Under the pieces are notes generated by a model that had not been told where the DNA came from, did no database searches, and saw only the letters and a list, made by a program, of their open reading frames with translations. Of a DNA stretch of 57,785 nucleotides, positions 44,284-54,161 are shown one piece after another. Both the position numbers and the translations under genes were made by a program. The number at the start of each line of letters is the position of its first letter. Within the stretch, counting starts at the first letter, position 1. The stretch comes from Polaromonas sp. GTDB taxonomy: Bacteria > Pseudomonadota > Gammaproteobacteria > Burkholderiales > Burkholderiaceae_C. The DNA is taken from positions 1-57,785 of the forward strand of contig JAKFXR010000034.1 in assembly GCA_021731285.1 (NCBI GenBank), given 5' to 3'.

Positions 44284-45186
44284 TCACTGACCCGTGGCTA
44301 CCGGCCGGGCCGGGTCGCTGCACCAGTCGCTCCAGCTGCCGGCGTACAGGCCGGTGCGGCCCAAACCGGCGATTTCCATCGCGAGAAGGTTGGGCACAGC
44401 GCTGACGCCGCTGCCGCACTGGTGGACGACGCCGGCCGGGTCGCGTCCCGCCAGCAGCGCGTCAAACTCGGCTTTGAGCTGCTCAGCGGATTTGAACTTG
44501 CCGTCTTCGCCCAGATTCTGGCTGAAAGGGCGGTTGAGCGCGCCCGGGATGTGACCGGCGACGGGGTCCAGCGGCTCGACTTCACCGCGAAAGCGGGCGG
44601 GCGCGCGTGCGTCAACAATGGTTTGGCTGGCCCGGTTCAAGCCGGCTGCGACGGTGGCGGCATCCAGCAGCACGGCTTTTTCTGCGCCTAAAGCGAAGTT
44701 GGTCTGAAAGTGCGAAGCCTCCTCGCCACTGGCCAGCGGGCCGCCTGCTGCTTGCCAGGCCTGCAATCCGCCGTCGAGAACGGCCACGGCCTCATGACCG
44801 GCCCACTTGAGCATCCACCACAGGCGCCCGCAGTAGTTGGCGCCATTGCGGTCATACACCACCGCCTGCATGTCGTTGGAAAACCCCACGCTGGACAGCC
44901 AGGCGGCAAATTTTTCGCGATTCGGAAGCGGGTGACGGCCGCCTGAGGCGGGCTGGTCTTCCCCTTCCTGGGCGGTCAGTACACCGTGCGCGCCACGCGC
45001 TCCATGTTTCGCGCTCAGGTCGGTGTCCAGGTTGGCATACACCGCGCCTGGAATGTGCGCTTCGAGGTATTTCTGTTTTCCGGTCAGCGGCTGCATCAGG
45101 TCAAAGCTGCAGTCGAAAACGCGCAAAGGCTTGCGCTCGGCCAGCAGGGCCTGAAGTTCTTCGGCAGAGATCAGGGTGGTGTACAT
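44284..45186 (-). CDS. sseA: 3-mercaptopyruvate/thiosulfate sulfurtransferase, two rhodanese domains
   Basis: 300 residues, normal for a two-domain rhodanese. The first domain carries VFDCSFDLMQP and AHIPGAVYANLD; the second carries DARAPARFRGEVEPLDPVAGHIPGA and the catalytic loop HQCGSGVSA. The CGSGV(S/T)A loop is characteristic of mercaptopyruvate rather than thiosulfate sulfurtransferases (CRxGx[R/T]). It transfers sulfur from mercaptopyruvate to cyanide or thiol acceptors. Converges on cysE. Confidence 0.88.
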   Translation of the reverse strand: MYTTLISAEELQALLAERKPLRVFDCSFDLMQPLTGKQKYLEAHIPGAVYANLDTDLSAKHGARGAHGVLTAQEGEDQPASGGRHPLPNREKFAAWLSSVGFSNDMQAVVYDRNGANYCGRLWWMLKWAGHEAVAVLDGGLQAWQAAGGPLASGEEASHFQTNFALGAEKAVLLDAATVAAGLNRASQTIVDARAPARFRGEVEPLDPVAGHIPGALNRPFSQNLGEDGKFKSAEQLKAEFDALLAGRDPAGVVHQCGSGVSAVPNLLAMEIAGLGRTGLYAGSWSDWCSDPARPVATGQ

Positions 45187-45219
45187 GCGGGCAAGCCTCC
45201 TAAGCGTACGGGCCGGTTG

Positions 45220-46338
45220 TCAAAGCATTTGCGTGGTTTTGCTGGCGCCCATTTCCCGGCGGTACCACTCGTGAAAATGTTGCATGCCATCTTCCATCGG
45301 GCTCTGGTAAGGGCCAAACTCGTTGTCGCCGCGTTGCATCAGGGCCTTGCGGCCGGCGTCCATGCTCAGCGCTATTTCGTCGTCTTCCACACAGGTTTCC
45401 ATGTAGGCGGCCTGCTGCGCTTCAATGAACTCGCGCTCGAAAGCGCAGATTTCCTCGGGGTAGAAAAACTCCACCACGTTCAGCGTTTTGTCCGGCCCCT
45501 GCGGGTGCAGCGTGCTGACCACCAGGGCATGCGGGTACCACTCGACCATCACATTGGGGTAGAAGGTCAGCCAGATGGCGCCGTATTTGGGCGGTACGCC
45601 GCCACGGTACTGCAAGACCACGTCGTGCCATTTCTTGTAAACGTCGGTGCCGGGCTTGCCGAGCTTGTCGGACACGCCGACGGTTTGTACCGAGTAGTGG
45701 GGCGTGAGTTCCCAGCGCAGGTCGTCAGTGGTGACGAAAGCGCCCAGGCCCGGGTGGTAGGGGCCCACGTGGTAGTCCTCGAGGTAGACCTCGATGAAGG
45801 TTTTCCAGTTGTAGTTGCACTCGTGCAGGTGGATCTTGTCGAGCTGGTAGCCCGTGAAGTCGAGGTCCTGCATCGGGCCCAGCGGCGCCATCTCGGCGGC
45901 GATGTCGCGGCCATTGTCCTCAAACACCAGGCCATTCCAGGTGCTGGTCTTGTAGCGGTTGAGGTTCAGGCAGGGATCGACCTGGAAGTGCGGCGCGCCC
46001 ACCAGCTCGCCCGTGGTGTTGTAGGTCCAGCGGTGCAAGGGGCAGACGATGTTGCTGCCGGTGTTGCCCCGGCCCTGCAGCATGGTGGACTGGCGGTGCC
46101 GGCAGACATTGGAGATCAGCTCCACGCCCGAGGCGTTGCGCACCAGGGCGCGGCCGCCCAGCTCTTGCGGCAGCGCGTAGTAGTCGCCCAGCGCCGGTAC
46201 GGACAGCTCATGCCCCACATAACGCGGCCCGTGGGCAAACAGCTTTTGCTGCTCGCGCTGGTACAGGCCCGGATCGAAATAGCTGGAGATGGGAAGCTGG
46301 CTGGTGGCCTGCAGGAGACGGAGGCTTAAATCAGACAT
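45220..46338 (-). CDS. Rieske-type aromatic ring-hydroxylating oxygenase, alpha subunit
   Basis: 372 residues from the ATG at 46338 (MSDLSLRLLQATSQLPISSY); the longer frame to 46557 would overlap the divergent xseB. The Rieske [2Fe-2S] ligands are NVCRHRQS and CPLHRWTYN (CxH and CxxH). The mononuclear iron site is in FIEVYLEDYHVGPYHPG (Asp, His, His). No beta subunit, ferredoxin or reductase gene is adjacent, so its substrate is unknown. Related single-gene oxygenases often sit beside xseB-ispA-dxs in Burkholderiales, suggesting a conserved but unassigned role. Confidence 0.88.
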   Translation of the reverse strand: MSDLSLRLLQATSQLPISSYFDPGLYQREQQKLFAHGPRYVGHELSVPALGDYYALPQELGGRALVRNASGVELISNVCRHRQSTMLQGRGNTGSNIVCPLHRWTYNTTGELVGAPHFQVDPCLNLNRYKTSTWNGLVFEDNGRDIAAEMAPLGPMQDLDFTGYQLDKIHLHECNYNWKTFIEVYLEDYHVGPYHPGLGAFVTTDDLRWELTPHYSVQTVGVSDKLGKPGTDVYKKWHDVVLQYRGGVPPKYGAIWLTFYPNVMVEWYPHALVVSTLHPQGPDKTLNVVEFFYPEEICAFEREFIEAQQAAYMETCVEDDEIALSMDAGRKALMQRGDNEFGPYQSPMEDGMQHFHEWYRREMGASKTTQML

Positions 46339-46534
46339 GTGATTTTCCGAAAAGGCTGCTTCGGGACAGGGGAAAGGGGGCCCGGCAGCCGCGCCGGTAG
46401 CCGGTGCAGGCCAAGGAAGAGGGGGCTTGTTCATTGTACGCGCAGGCACTTCTGGCAAGCTGCAGACAGCGGCCCGCCGCCCTCGCGCCAAAGCGCCGCA
46501 CAAGCGCCTAAAATCAGGCCTCACGCAAATAAAC

Positions 46535-46777
46535 ATGGCCAGAAATTCATCCACCACCGCCGCTCCTCCTGTCCCGCCCAGCTACGAAGCTGCACTGGAA
46601 GAGCTTGAAACCCTCGTCGCCCGGCTGGAATCCGGCCAGTTGCCTCTGGACCAGTTGCTGACAGGCTACCAGCGCGGCGCTGAGCTGCTCAAGTTCTGCC
46701 GTAGCAGGCTTGAAGCCGTCGAAAACCAGATCAAGGTGCTGGAAGGCAACGAGCTCAAACCCTGGGCCCCCCAGTGA
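46535..46777 (+). CDS. xseB: Exodeoxyribonuclease VII small subunit
   Basis: 80 residues from the ATG at 46535. The conserved core is [40 protein letters not shown] and the C-terminal helix [14 protein letters not shown]. It forms exonuclease VII with XseA, which is encoded elsewhere. Its stop overlaps the ispA start (GTGA). The xseB-ispA-dxs order is conserved in many proteobacteria. Confidence 0.93.
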   Translation: MARNSSTTAAPPVPPSYEAALEELETLVARLESGQLPLDQLLTGYQRGAELLKFCRSRLEAVENQIKVLEGNELKPWAPQ

Positions 46778-47694
46778 ACGCTGTCACCGAATCCCCCGCT
46801 TTTGCCCTGGACGCATGGAGCGCCCGGCAGCTCGCGGCTGTCGAGCAGGCCTTGATGTGCTGGGTCGCGCCCCCTGACCGCAACCCGGCGCCTGCGGGCC
46901 TGGGCGACGCCATGCGTTATGCCGTGCTCGACGGTGGCAAGCGGCTCAGGCCGCTGCTGGTCATGGCGGCCTGCGAGGCCGTGCATGGCAAGCCCGATGC
47001 GGCACTGCGCGCAGCCTGCGCTGTCGAATTGATTCATGCTTACTCCCTGGTGCACGACGACATGCCCTGCATGGACAACGATGTCCTGCGCCGCGGCAAG
47101 CCGACCGTGCATGTGAAATTTGGCCAGGCGCAGGCCTTGCTGGCCGGCGATGCCCTGCAGGCGCTGGCCTTTGAGCTACTGACACCGGATGACGGTTCGG
47201 TCGATGTCCGCGTCCAGGCCCTGCTGTGCCGCATGCTGGCGCAGGCGGCCGGTTATCAGGGCATGGCGGGCGGTCAGGCGATTGACCTGGCCAGTGTCGG
47301 CAAGGCGCTTACCTCCGAATGTTTGCACGACATGCACCGCCTCAAGACCGGAGCACTTTTGCAGGCCAGCGTGATGATGGGCGCGGCCTGCGGAGATTCG
47401 ACCCCGGCGGCTCTGGCTGCACTGCGTGATTACGGGGCGGCGGTCGGGCTGGCGTTTCAGGTCGTTGACGATATTCTGGATGTCACCGCTGATTCAGCCA
47501 CGCTGGGTAAAACCGCGGGCAAGGACGCCGCGCAGGACAAACCCACTTTTGTTTCGCTGATGGGCCTGCCGGCCTCGCGCAACTACGCGCAGGAGTTGCT
47601 GTCCGAGGCGCACCACAGCCTCAAGGCCAGCGGGCTGGGGCAGACGGCGGCGCTCGCCGCCCTGGCCGATATGCTGGTCAACCGACGGACCTGA
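46774..47694 (+). CDS. ispA: Farnesyl diphosphate synthase (polyprenyl synthetase)
   Basis: 306 residues from a GTG coupled to xseB. The two aspartate-rich motifs are DDMPCMDND (first) and DDILD (second), with GGKRLRP near the start. It condenses IPP with DMAPP and GPP to farnesyl diphosphate for ubiquinone, undecaprenyl phosphate and other isoprenoids. Followed by dxs after 32 bp, so precursor supply and chain synthesis are co-expressed. Confidence 0.95.
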   Translation: MNAVTESPAFALDAWSARQLAAVEQALMCWVAPPDRNPAPAGLGDAMRYAVLDGGKRLRPLLVMAACEAVHGKPDAALRAACAVELIHAYSLVHDDMPCMDNDVLRRGKPTVHVKFGQAQALLAGDALQALAFELLTPDDGSVDVRVQALLCRMLAQAAGYQGMAGGQAIDLASVGKALTSECLHDMHRLKTGALLQASVMMGAACGDSTPAALAALRDYGAAVGLAFQVVDDILDVTADSATLGKTAGKDAAQDKPTFVSLMGLPASRNYAQELLSEAHHSLKASGLGQTAALAALADMLVNRRT

Positions 47695-47726
47695 TCAGGG
47701 CGGCCGCGCCCGGAAGAACCCACCCC

Positions 47727-49634
47727 ATGTATCCATTGCTTGAAACCATCAACAGTCCTGCCCAACTGCGTTTGCTGCCGCGTAGCGAGCTGAAAACCCT
47801 GGCTGATGAACTGCGCGCCTATCTGCTGCACAGCGTCTCGCAGACCGGCGGCCATTTGAGCTCCAACCTCGGCACGGTCGAGTTGACGGTGGCCCTTCAC
47901 TATGTGTTCAACACGCCGGAAGACCGGCTGGTGTGGGATGTGGGCCACCAGACCTACCCGCACAAGATACTCACCGGGCGGCGCGAGCGCATGAACACCC
48001 TGCGTCAGCTGGGCGGCCTGAGCGGTTTTCCGCGACGCGATGAAAGCGAGTACGACACTTTCGGTACGGCGCATTCGTCGACGTCCATCTCTGCGGCGCT
48101 CGGCATGGCCCTGGCCGCCAAGCAAAAAGGCGAGGACCGCCATGCGGTGGCCATCATCGGTGACGGCGCCATGAGTGCCGGCATGGCGTTTGAGGCCATG
48201 AACAACGCCGGTGTGTACGACTGCCGGATGCTGGTGGTGCTCAATGACAACGACATGAGCATCAGCCCACCGGTCGGGGCGCTGAACCGCTACCTGGCGC
48301 AGCTGATGAGCGGGCAGTTTTACGCCTCGGCCAAAAGCGTCGGCAAGCAGGTGCTCAAGGTGGCTCCTCCCCTGTTCGAGCTGGCCAAGCGGCTGGAGAC
48401 CCACGCCAAGGGCATGGTGGTGCCGGCCACGCTGTTTGAGAACTTCGGCTTCAACTACATCGGCCCCATCGATGGTCATGATCTGGACTCGCTGATTCCC
48501 ACGCTCGAAAACATCAAACACCTGATGGCCAAAGGTGAAGGCCCCCAGTTCCTGCACGTGGTGACCAAAAAGGGCCAGGGCTACAAACTGGCCGAGGCTG
48601 ACCCGGTGGCCTACCACGGGCCAGGCAAGTTCGATCCGGCGATGGGCCTGCAGAAATCGGCAGCGCCGGCCAAACAGACCTTCACCCAGGTCTTTGGCCA
48701 CTGGCTGTGTGACATGGCCGAGAAGGACAGCCGCCTGGTGGGCATCACGCCGGCCATGCGCGAAGGCTCGGGCATGGTGGAGTTCCACCAGCGTTTTCCC
48801 GAGCGCTATTACGACGTTGGCATTGCCGAGCAGCACGCCGTCACCTTTGCCGCCGGCATGGCCTGCGAGGGCCTCAAGCCGGTGGTGGCGATTTACTCCA
48901 CCTTTTTGCAGCGCGCTTACGACCAGTTGATTCACGACGTGGCGATCCAGAACCTGCCGGTGGTTTTTGCGCTCGACCGGGCGGGCCTGGTGGGCGCTGA
49001 TGGCGCCACCCATGCCGGGGCTTACGACATTGCCTACCTGCGCTGCATTCCCAACATGAGTGTGGCCTGCCCCGCCGACGAAAACGAGTGCCGCATGCTG
49101 CTCAGCAGCGCATACGAACAAAACCATCCCGTGGCCGTGCGCTATCCGCGCGGCGCTGGCGCGGGGGTGGCAACCCAGGCGCACCTGGACGCCCTGCCTT
49201 TCGGCAAGGGTGAGGTGCGCCGCCAGGGGCAGGGCGTGGCCATCCTGGCGTTCGGCACCCTGCTTTACCCCGCCTTGCAGGCCGCTGAAAAACTCAATGC
49301 CACCGTCGTCAACATGCGCTGGGCCAAGCCGCTCGACGTCGAATTGCTGCTCAAGGCGGCAGCCGGCCATGAAGCACTGGTGACGCTGGAGGAGGGTGCG
49401 ATCATGGGTGGCGCCGGCAGTGCAGTCGCGCAAGCTCTTGCCGACGCCGGCGTTCAAAAGCCTTTGCTGCATCTGGGATTGCGCGACGAGTTCACGGAGC
49501 ACGGCGATCCGGCCAAACTGCTGGCAGAGCAGGGGCTGGACGCGGCGGGCATCGAGCAATCCATCACCCGCCGCTTCGGCGCGCTGGCGACACTGGTCAA
49601 GGGCAGCAAACCCGCGCTGAAGTCAGTCGCCTGA
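47727..49634 (+). CDS. dxs: 1-deoxy-D-xylulose-5-phosphate synthase
   Basis: 635 residues, standard length. Thiamine diphosphate-binding motif [18 protein letters not shown], the N-terminal [35 protein letters not shown] and the transketolase C-terminal domain ([12 protein letters not shown]) are all present. It catalyses the first step of the MEP pathway, condensing pyruvate and glyceraldehyde 3-phosphate. Last gene of xseB-ispA-dxs. The 287 bp before dctP holds no other gene; a short promoter-like TACAAT at 49759 lacks a well-spaced -35 box. Confidence 0.97.
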   Translation: MYPLLETINSPAQLRLLPRSELKTLADELRAYLLHSVSQTGGHLSSNLGTVELTVALHYVFNTPEDRLVWDVGHQTYPHKILTGRRERMNTLRQLGGLSGFPRRDESEYDTFGTAHSSTSISAALGMALAAKQKGEDRHAVAIIGDGAMSAGMAFEAMNNAGVYDCRMLVVLNDNDMSISPPVGALNRYLAQLMSGQFYASAKSVGKQVLKVAPPLFELAKRLETHAKGMVVPATLFENFGFNYIGPIDGHDLDSLIPTLENIKHLMAKGEGPQFLHVVTKKGQGYKLAEADPVAYHGPGKFDPAMGLQKSAAPAKQTFTQVFGHWLCDMAEKDSRLVGITPAMREGSGMVEFHQRFPERYYDVGIAEQHAVTFAAGMACEGLKPVVAIYSTFLQRAYDQLIHDVAIQNLPVVFALDRAGLVGADGATHAGAYDIAYLRCIPNMSVACPADENECRMLLSSAYEQNHPVAVRYPRGAGAGVATQAHLDALPFGKGEVRRQGQGVAILAFGTLLYPALQAAEKLNATVVNMRWAKPLDVELLLKAAAGHEALVTLEEGAIMGGAGSAVAQALADAGVQKPLLHLGLRDEFTEHGDPAKLLAEQGLDAAGIEQSITRRFGALATLVKGSKPALKSVA

Positions 49635-49921
49635 CAACCATCCCGCTGCTCACCGCAGCGACGCATCATTTTGGTGTTTCTGACAGAACCCTGAAGACCG
49701 AAGGCCCTCAGCGCGTTTTCGAGGGAAAACCCGTGACAGTCGCGGCGGCGACAGTTTCTACAATTCCCGCAGCAACATGCCGGAAGGGCGCGTTGTGTGT
49801 GTGGTTCCGTCAATGAGGTTAAGCCCTGAGTGGGTATCTCCCAATGTTTATCGGGAGGTGCGCTCCTAGACTCGCGGTGGTCGGACCTCATTCAATTTTT
49901 TCAATACAGAGGAGTTAGCTC

Positions 49922-51004
49922 ATGGATCGTCGTTCCCTTATCAAAAATGCCGGTATTGCCGGTGTCCTGGCGGCAGGCGTTGCGCCCGCTGTCCATGCTC
50001 AGGGCGCCGCCATTCGCTGGCGCCTTGCATCGAGCTTCCCCAAGTCGCTCGACACCATCTTTGGCGGTGCTGAAACCTTTGCCAAAAAAGTCAGCGAGAT
50101 GAGCGGTGGCAAGTTCACCATCAGCACGCACGCAGCTGGCGAACTGATGCCTGCTTTCGGCGTGGTTGACGGCGTGCAGAATGGCACCGTTGAGTGCGCA
50201 CACACAGCGCCTTACTACTTCTTCGGCAAGGACGAGACCTTTGCACTGGGCTGCGCCATCCCCTTTGGCCTGAACAGCCGCCAGATGACCGCCTGGATGT
50301 ACGAGGGCAACGGCATGAAGCTGATGCGCGAGTTCTACGCCAAGTACAACATCATCAATTTCCCGGCCGGCAACACAGGTTGCCAGATGGGTGGCTGGTA
50401 TCGCAAGGAAATCAAGTCGGTCAAGGACATGAAGGGCCTGAAGATGCGCATCGGCGGCTTCGGCGGCAAGGTGCTTGAGCGCATGGGTTCTGTTCCCCAG
50501 AACATCCCTGGCGGCGAGATTTACCAGGCGCTGGAAAAAGGCACGATCGACGCGGCCGAGTGGGTCGGTCCTTACGACGACCAGAAACTGGGCTTTAACA
50601 AGGTTGCTCCGTTCTACTACTATCCCGGCTGGTGGGAGGGTGGCCCTGAGCTCGACGTGTTCGTCAACAACAAGGCCTACGAGGCCCTGTCAGCAGACAA
50701 CAAGGCCATCGTCGAAGCGGCAGCGGCATTTGCCCACGTGGAAATGCAGGCCAAGTACGATGCCAAGAACCCGACGGCCCTGAAACAACTGGTGGGCAGC
50801 AAGACCAAGGTCCTGCCTTTCCCCAAGGACGTGCTGGACCTCGCCTTCAAGGAGTCCATGGCACTCTACGCGGAAATCAGCGCGAAGAACCCGAACTGGA
50901 AAAAGGTGTACGACGACTACGCCAACTTCCGCAAGGACCAGAATCTCTGGTTCCGTTTCACCGAAGCGCGTTTCGACAACTTCATGCAGAGCCAGAAGCT
51001 GTAA
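49922..51004 (+). CDS. dctP: TRAP transporter substrate-binding protein (DctP family)
   Basis: 360 residues; ATG preceded by GAGGAG. The N-terminus MDRRSLIKNAGIAGVLAAGV has a twin-Arg-like pair and an AxA-type cleavage before QGAAI, so it is exported, possibly by Tat. The mature part shows IRWRLASSFPKSLDTIFGGA, GNTGCQMGGWYRKEI and the GWWEGGPELDVFVN block seen in 2-oxoacid- and lactate-binding TRAP proteins. Substrate not certain. It faces, end to end, the permease pair dctQM, with separate terminators between them. Confidence 0.9.
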   Translation: MDRRSLIKNAGIAGVLAAGVAPAVHAQGAAIRWRLASSFPKSLDTIFGGAETFAKKVSEMSGGKFTISTHAAGELMPAFGVVDGVQNGTVECAHTAPYYFFGKDETFALGCAIPFGLNSRQMTAWMYEGNGMKLMREFYAKYNIINFPAGNTGCQMGGWYRKEIKSVKDMKGLKMRIGGFGGKVLERMGSVPQNIPGGEIYQALEKGTIDAAEWVGPYDDQKLGFNKVAPFYYYPGWWEGGPELDVFVNNKAYEALSADNKAIVEAAAAFAHVEMQAKYDAKNPTALKQLVGSKTKVLPFPKDVLDLAFKESMALYAEISAKNPNWKKVYDDYANFRKDQNLWFRFTEARFDNFMQSQKL

Positions 51005-51026
51005 ACAGTTTCTCTCGTGCTGATCC

Positions 51027-51053
51027 AAGCCCCGCCCTGCGGGGCTTTTTTTT
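51027..51053 (+). terminator. Rho-independent terminator after dctP
   Basis: AAGCCCCGC (51027-51035) pairs with GCGGGGCTT (51039-51047) around a CCT loop, followed by a run of T to 51053. It is 23 nt after the dctP stop. A classical intrinsic terminator. Confidence 0.93.
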
Positions 51054-51506
51054 GGCGCTCGTCTCTCGCCGTCCATGACTTGGGCCCGTCAACGCGAGGT
51101 GTGTCCATGCGGTCCCCGGGTTGTGGTCAAAAATGCTTGCGCGGTGTGCAAAGCATTGTCCGGGGCCATCTGGCTGGCGAAGAGAGCCGGCGAAGGGCAA
51201 GGGAGCGCTGATGGCTCCACCCCGCTGTCACGCCTGGCGCGCGGCGCTGTGCTGCCACCGCGACGGGGTTTGGCCGGGCTCAGCGCTTCTTCGCTCGCAT
51301 CACACATTGTGCGCAAGCGTCAGCAGGCGCCCCCTGCCTGCCGGGCAGCATGCAGCAGAGATCAGCTGCGGCAAACCGTCAGCGCGTCACTGGCGCAGAC
51401 CACGGACACTCCCCAGAGGAGGTCTGAAAGCCTTGGGCCGGCATAAGCGATAGCGGCGCAGGCGTGGGCTGCAAGTCGGGCAGATATTCCACAGCCTGTG
51501 GATGCG
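51054..51506. other. Intergenic spacer between the two TRAP terminators, no gene recognised
   Basis: 453 bp between convergent transcription units. Small frames occur in both orientations but none has a ribosome-binding site or family resemblance. A short palindrome CCACAGCCTGTGG lies near 51490. Nothing else was recognised. Confidence 0.6.
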
Positions 51507-51536
51507 AAAAAAAAGCCCCGGTGTACCGGGGCTTTT
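51507..51536 (-). terminator. Rho-independent terminator after dctM
   Basis: On the minus strand AAAAGCCCCGG pairs with CCGGGGCTTTT across a four-base loop, followed by a U-run given by A507-A514. It lies 36 nt beyond the dctM stop. Confidence 0.9.
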
Positions 51537-51571
51537 GGGGTTGCCGACAGAAGTCGCAAGAAGCGAGGCTT

Positions 51572-53329
51572 TTACTTTTTTTCCTTGTTCATCGAATCCT
51601 GCATGGCTTTCATGGGGTCATCGTCGGCCAGCTTCTTCTCGGCCGCCGCTTCTTCAGCGCTGCCGGCAGCGGGAGTTGCCTGGACGGGCTCCTGCTGGAC
51701 TTCCAGAATCACCTTGTCCAGGTCAAGCTTTTCGACCTTGTCCAGCCCGCTGGAAACAATACCGGGGAAGGCGATGATCAGGCCGACCATCACGATCTGG
51801 ATCAGCACAAAAGGCACGGCCCCCCAATAGATCTGCATCGTGGTGACGGGCTGGATCAGTTTCTTGGTGACCTTGTCGGTGTATTCCTTGATAGGCGCCA
51901 CGCTACGCAGGTAGAACAGTGCAAAACCGAAAGGCGGGTGCATGAACGAGGTCTGCATGTTCACTGCCAAGAGCACGCCAAACCAGATCAGGTCAATGCC
52001 CAGCTTTTCTGCCACCGGAGCCAGCAAGGGCACCACGATGAAAGACAGTTCAAAAAAGTCCAGGAAGAAAGCCAGGAAGAAGATCAGCACGTTGACCACA
52101 ATCAGGAAGCCAACCTGGCCGCCCGGCAGGCCGCTGAGCAGGTGCTCCACCCACTTCGGTCCGTCCACGCCCTGGAATACCAGGCTGAAAATGGTGGAGC
52201 CGATCAGGATGAAAACCACAAAACACGACAGCTTGGTGGTGGTGTTGAGTGCCTGCTTGAGCAGCGAGAAGCTCAGGCGGCGGCGCGCAAACGCCATGAT
52301 CAGCGCACCGAGCGCACCCATGGCGCCGCCTTCGGTCGGCGTGGCGATGCCGAGGAAAATCGTGCCCAGCACCAGGAAAATCAGCAGCAGCGGAGGGATC
52401 AGCACAAAGGTCACCCGCTCGGCCATGCGCGACAGCAGGCCCAGGCGGGTGACCTTGTTGATCACGGCAATCACGAAGGCCAGAATGACACCGGCGCACA
52501 TCGACACGACGATGGTTTCGTCGAGTGCAACCGATGCAACCGTCTCGCCTTTCCACCAGGTCAGCACGTCGGCATAGTGCTTTGCAAAATAGACGGCGCT
52601 GCCCGCAGAAGCGATGGTCAACAGCAGCAGCGACAGCAGGCCGGCCTTGCCGTTGTCTTCGCGGATGGTGCGTGCCTCCGCAGGCAATGCGGGCACCCAC
52701 TGCGGCTTGATGAAGGCCAGAATGAATACATAACCCACATACATGCCGGTCAGGATGAAGCCGGGAACAAAGGCGCCCTTGTACATGTCACCGACACTGC
52801 GGCCCAGCTGGTCAGCCAGAATGATCAGCACCAGCGATGGCGGAATGATCTGCGCCAGCGTTCCGGATGCAGCGATGACGCCCGAAGCCAGACGCCGGTC
52901 ATAACCGTAACGCAGCATGATGGGCAGGGAAATCAGGCCCATGGAAATCACCGAGGCTGCGACCACGCCGGTGGTTGCAGCCAGCAGCGCACCGACCAGA
53001 ATGACTGCAATGGCCAGACCGCCGCGCAGCGGGCCGAAAAGCTGGCCAATGGTGTCCAGCAGGTCCTCGGCCATGCCGCTGCGTTCGAGCACCAGACCCA
53101 TCAGCGTGAAGAAGGGAATGGCCAGCAGCGTGTCGTTCTGCATGATGCCGAACAGTCGCAGGGGCAGAGCCTGCAGCAGGGCTTCGGGCAGTACGCCGAG
53201 TTCCACACCGACAAAGCCGAAAAACAGGCCGCAGGCGCCCAGGCTGAACGCCACCGGGAAACCCATTAAAAGGAAGACGATCAGCCCCACAAACATGATG
53301 GGGGCGAGGTTTGCAATAAAAAATTCCAT
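51572..53329 (-). CDS. dctM: TRAP transporter large permease (DctM, mannitol/chloroaromatic type)
   Basis: 585 residues, longer than ordinary DctM (about 425) and typical of the COG4664 class. Many membrane helices are seen, from NLAPIMFVGLIVFLLMGFPV at the N-terminus to the conserved GVLLAVNMQTSFMHPPFGFAL loop near residue 470. The last 70 residues are a soluble Lys/Glu-rich tail (VEKLDLDKVILEVQQEP) of unknown role. It moves the substrate captured by DctP, driven by the sodium gradient. Starts 14 bp after dctQ. Confidence 0.92.
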   Translation of the reverse strand: MEFFIANLAPIMFVGLIVFLLMGFPVAFSLGACGLFFGFVGVELGVLPEALLQALPLRLFGIMQNDTLLAIPFFTLMGLVLERSGMAEDLLDTIGQLFGPLRGGLAIAVILVGALLAATTGVVAASVISMGLISLPIMLRYGYDRRLASGVIAASGTLAQIIPPSLVLIILADQLGRSVGDMYKGAFVPGFILTGMYVGYVFILAFIKPQWVPALPAEARTIREDNGKAGLLSLLLLTIASAGSAVYFAKHYADVLTWWKGETVASVALDETIVVSMCAGVILAFVIAVINKVTRLGLLSRMAERVTFVLIPPLLLIFLVLGTIFLGIATPTEGGAMGALGALIMAFARRRLSFSLLKQALNTTTKLSCFVVFILIGSTIFSLVFQGVDGPKWVEHLLSGLPGGQVGFLIVVNVLIFFLAFFLDFFELSFIVVPLLAPVAEKLGIDLIWFGVLLAVNMQTSFMHPPFGFALFYLRSVAPIKEYTDKVTKKLIQPVTTMQIYWGAVPFVLIQIVMVGLIIAFPGIVSSGLDKVEKLDLDKVILEVQQEPVQATPAAGSAEEAAAEKKLADDDPMKAMQDSMNKEKK

Positions 53330-53343
53330 GATGATGTTCCTGT

Positions 53344-53940
53344 TCAGCCGGCGGTTTTGGACTCGGCGAGGCGGCGAATCGCCTCGGCCAGCTCTTCTTC
53401 AGCCGTCTTTTCAACCTTCTTGGCTGTCGGGTCTTCGATCAGGCCTTTCAGGAAAGCCACACGCTTGATCAGCTCGGACCAGCCCTGCACCATCAGCAGG
53501 GTAAAACCGATGGGAATCATGGCGTACACGGGCCAGCGGATCAGGCCGCCCGCGTTGGCGGACACCTCTCCTGAGCGGTAGCCCTGAAGAAAGAACGGAA
53601 TGCCGTAATAAAGAATCGTCAGGCACACGGGCGTCAGGAAAAAGGCAAAACCAATGATGTCTATCCAGATCTGCCCACGCTTGGACAGTTTGCTGGAGAC
53701 CACGTCGATCTTGACGTGTTCACCCTGCAGCAGGGTATAACCCGCTGCAAGCAGGAAGGACGCTGCGAAGAAGTACCACTGCACTTCCAGGTAGGCGTTT
53801 GAACTCATGTTGAATACCTTGCGGATCACTGCATTCACCGCGCTGATGACGGTGGAGGCAAGAATCAGCCAGATCACGTATTTACCGATCTGGGCATTGA
53901 CCCAGTCCACGGCATTGGAAAATTTCAATAAGGCGCGCAT
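53344..53940 (-). CDS. dctQ: TRAP transporter small permease (DctQ family)
   Basis: 198 residues from the ATG at 53940 (MRALLKFSNAVDWVNAQIGK), preceded by GGAGAC; the frame is open for another 13 codons. Four membrane helices are visible, among them YVIWLILASTVISAVNAVIR and VYAMIPIGFTLLMVQGWSEL. The C-terminus is a charged helix (EKTAEEELAEAIRRLAESK). DctQ pairs with DctM. The 221 bp upstream to the selenium locus should hold the promoter. Confidence 0.9.
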   Translation of the reverse strand: MRALLKFSNAVDWVNAQIGKYVIWLILASTVISAVNAVIRKVFNMSSNAYLEVQWYFFAASFLLAAGYTLLQGEHVKIDVVSSKLSKRGQIWIDIIGFAFFLTPVCLTILYYGIPFFLQGYRSGEVSANAGGLIRWPVYAMIPIGFTLLMVQGWSELIKRVAFLKGLIEDPTAKKVEKTAEEELAEAIRRLAESKTAG

Positions 53941-54161
53941 GTTGTCTCCAGGGAAATGAGTTCGCGCATTGACAATCATCCGGCAGTCCTCTCTGGGACG
54001 GGTTGCCGGATGCGGGTCTGCGTGGATGGGATTTTATAGAGGACTATAGGAGGCAAGCTGACAGCTTTGTGACGGTGTTATCCCGTAGCGGGAGGCCCGT
54101 GCCAGGCGCGCCCCGTGCGGCTCTTTGCAGGAGAACGCGGCGCAGAGAGGGAAAGACCGCG

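Noticed and set aside
47583-49559. 658-codon frame antisense to dxs
   Set aside because: Dxs is unmistakable on the other strand; the antisense frame is a product of codon bias.
49733-49764. Sigma-70 promoter before dctP (GTGACA and TACAAT)
   Set aside because: The spacer would be 20 bp, too long to be convincing.
51464-53269. 601-codon frame antisense to dctM, rich in Gln and His
   Set aside because: Composition is typical of the reverse of a membrane protein gene, and DctM is clear.
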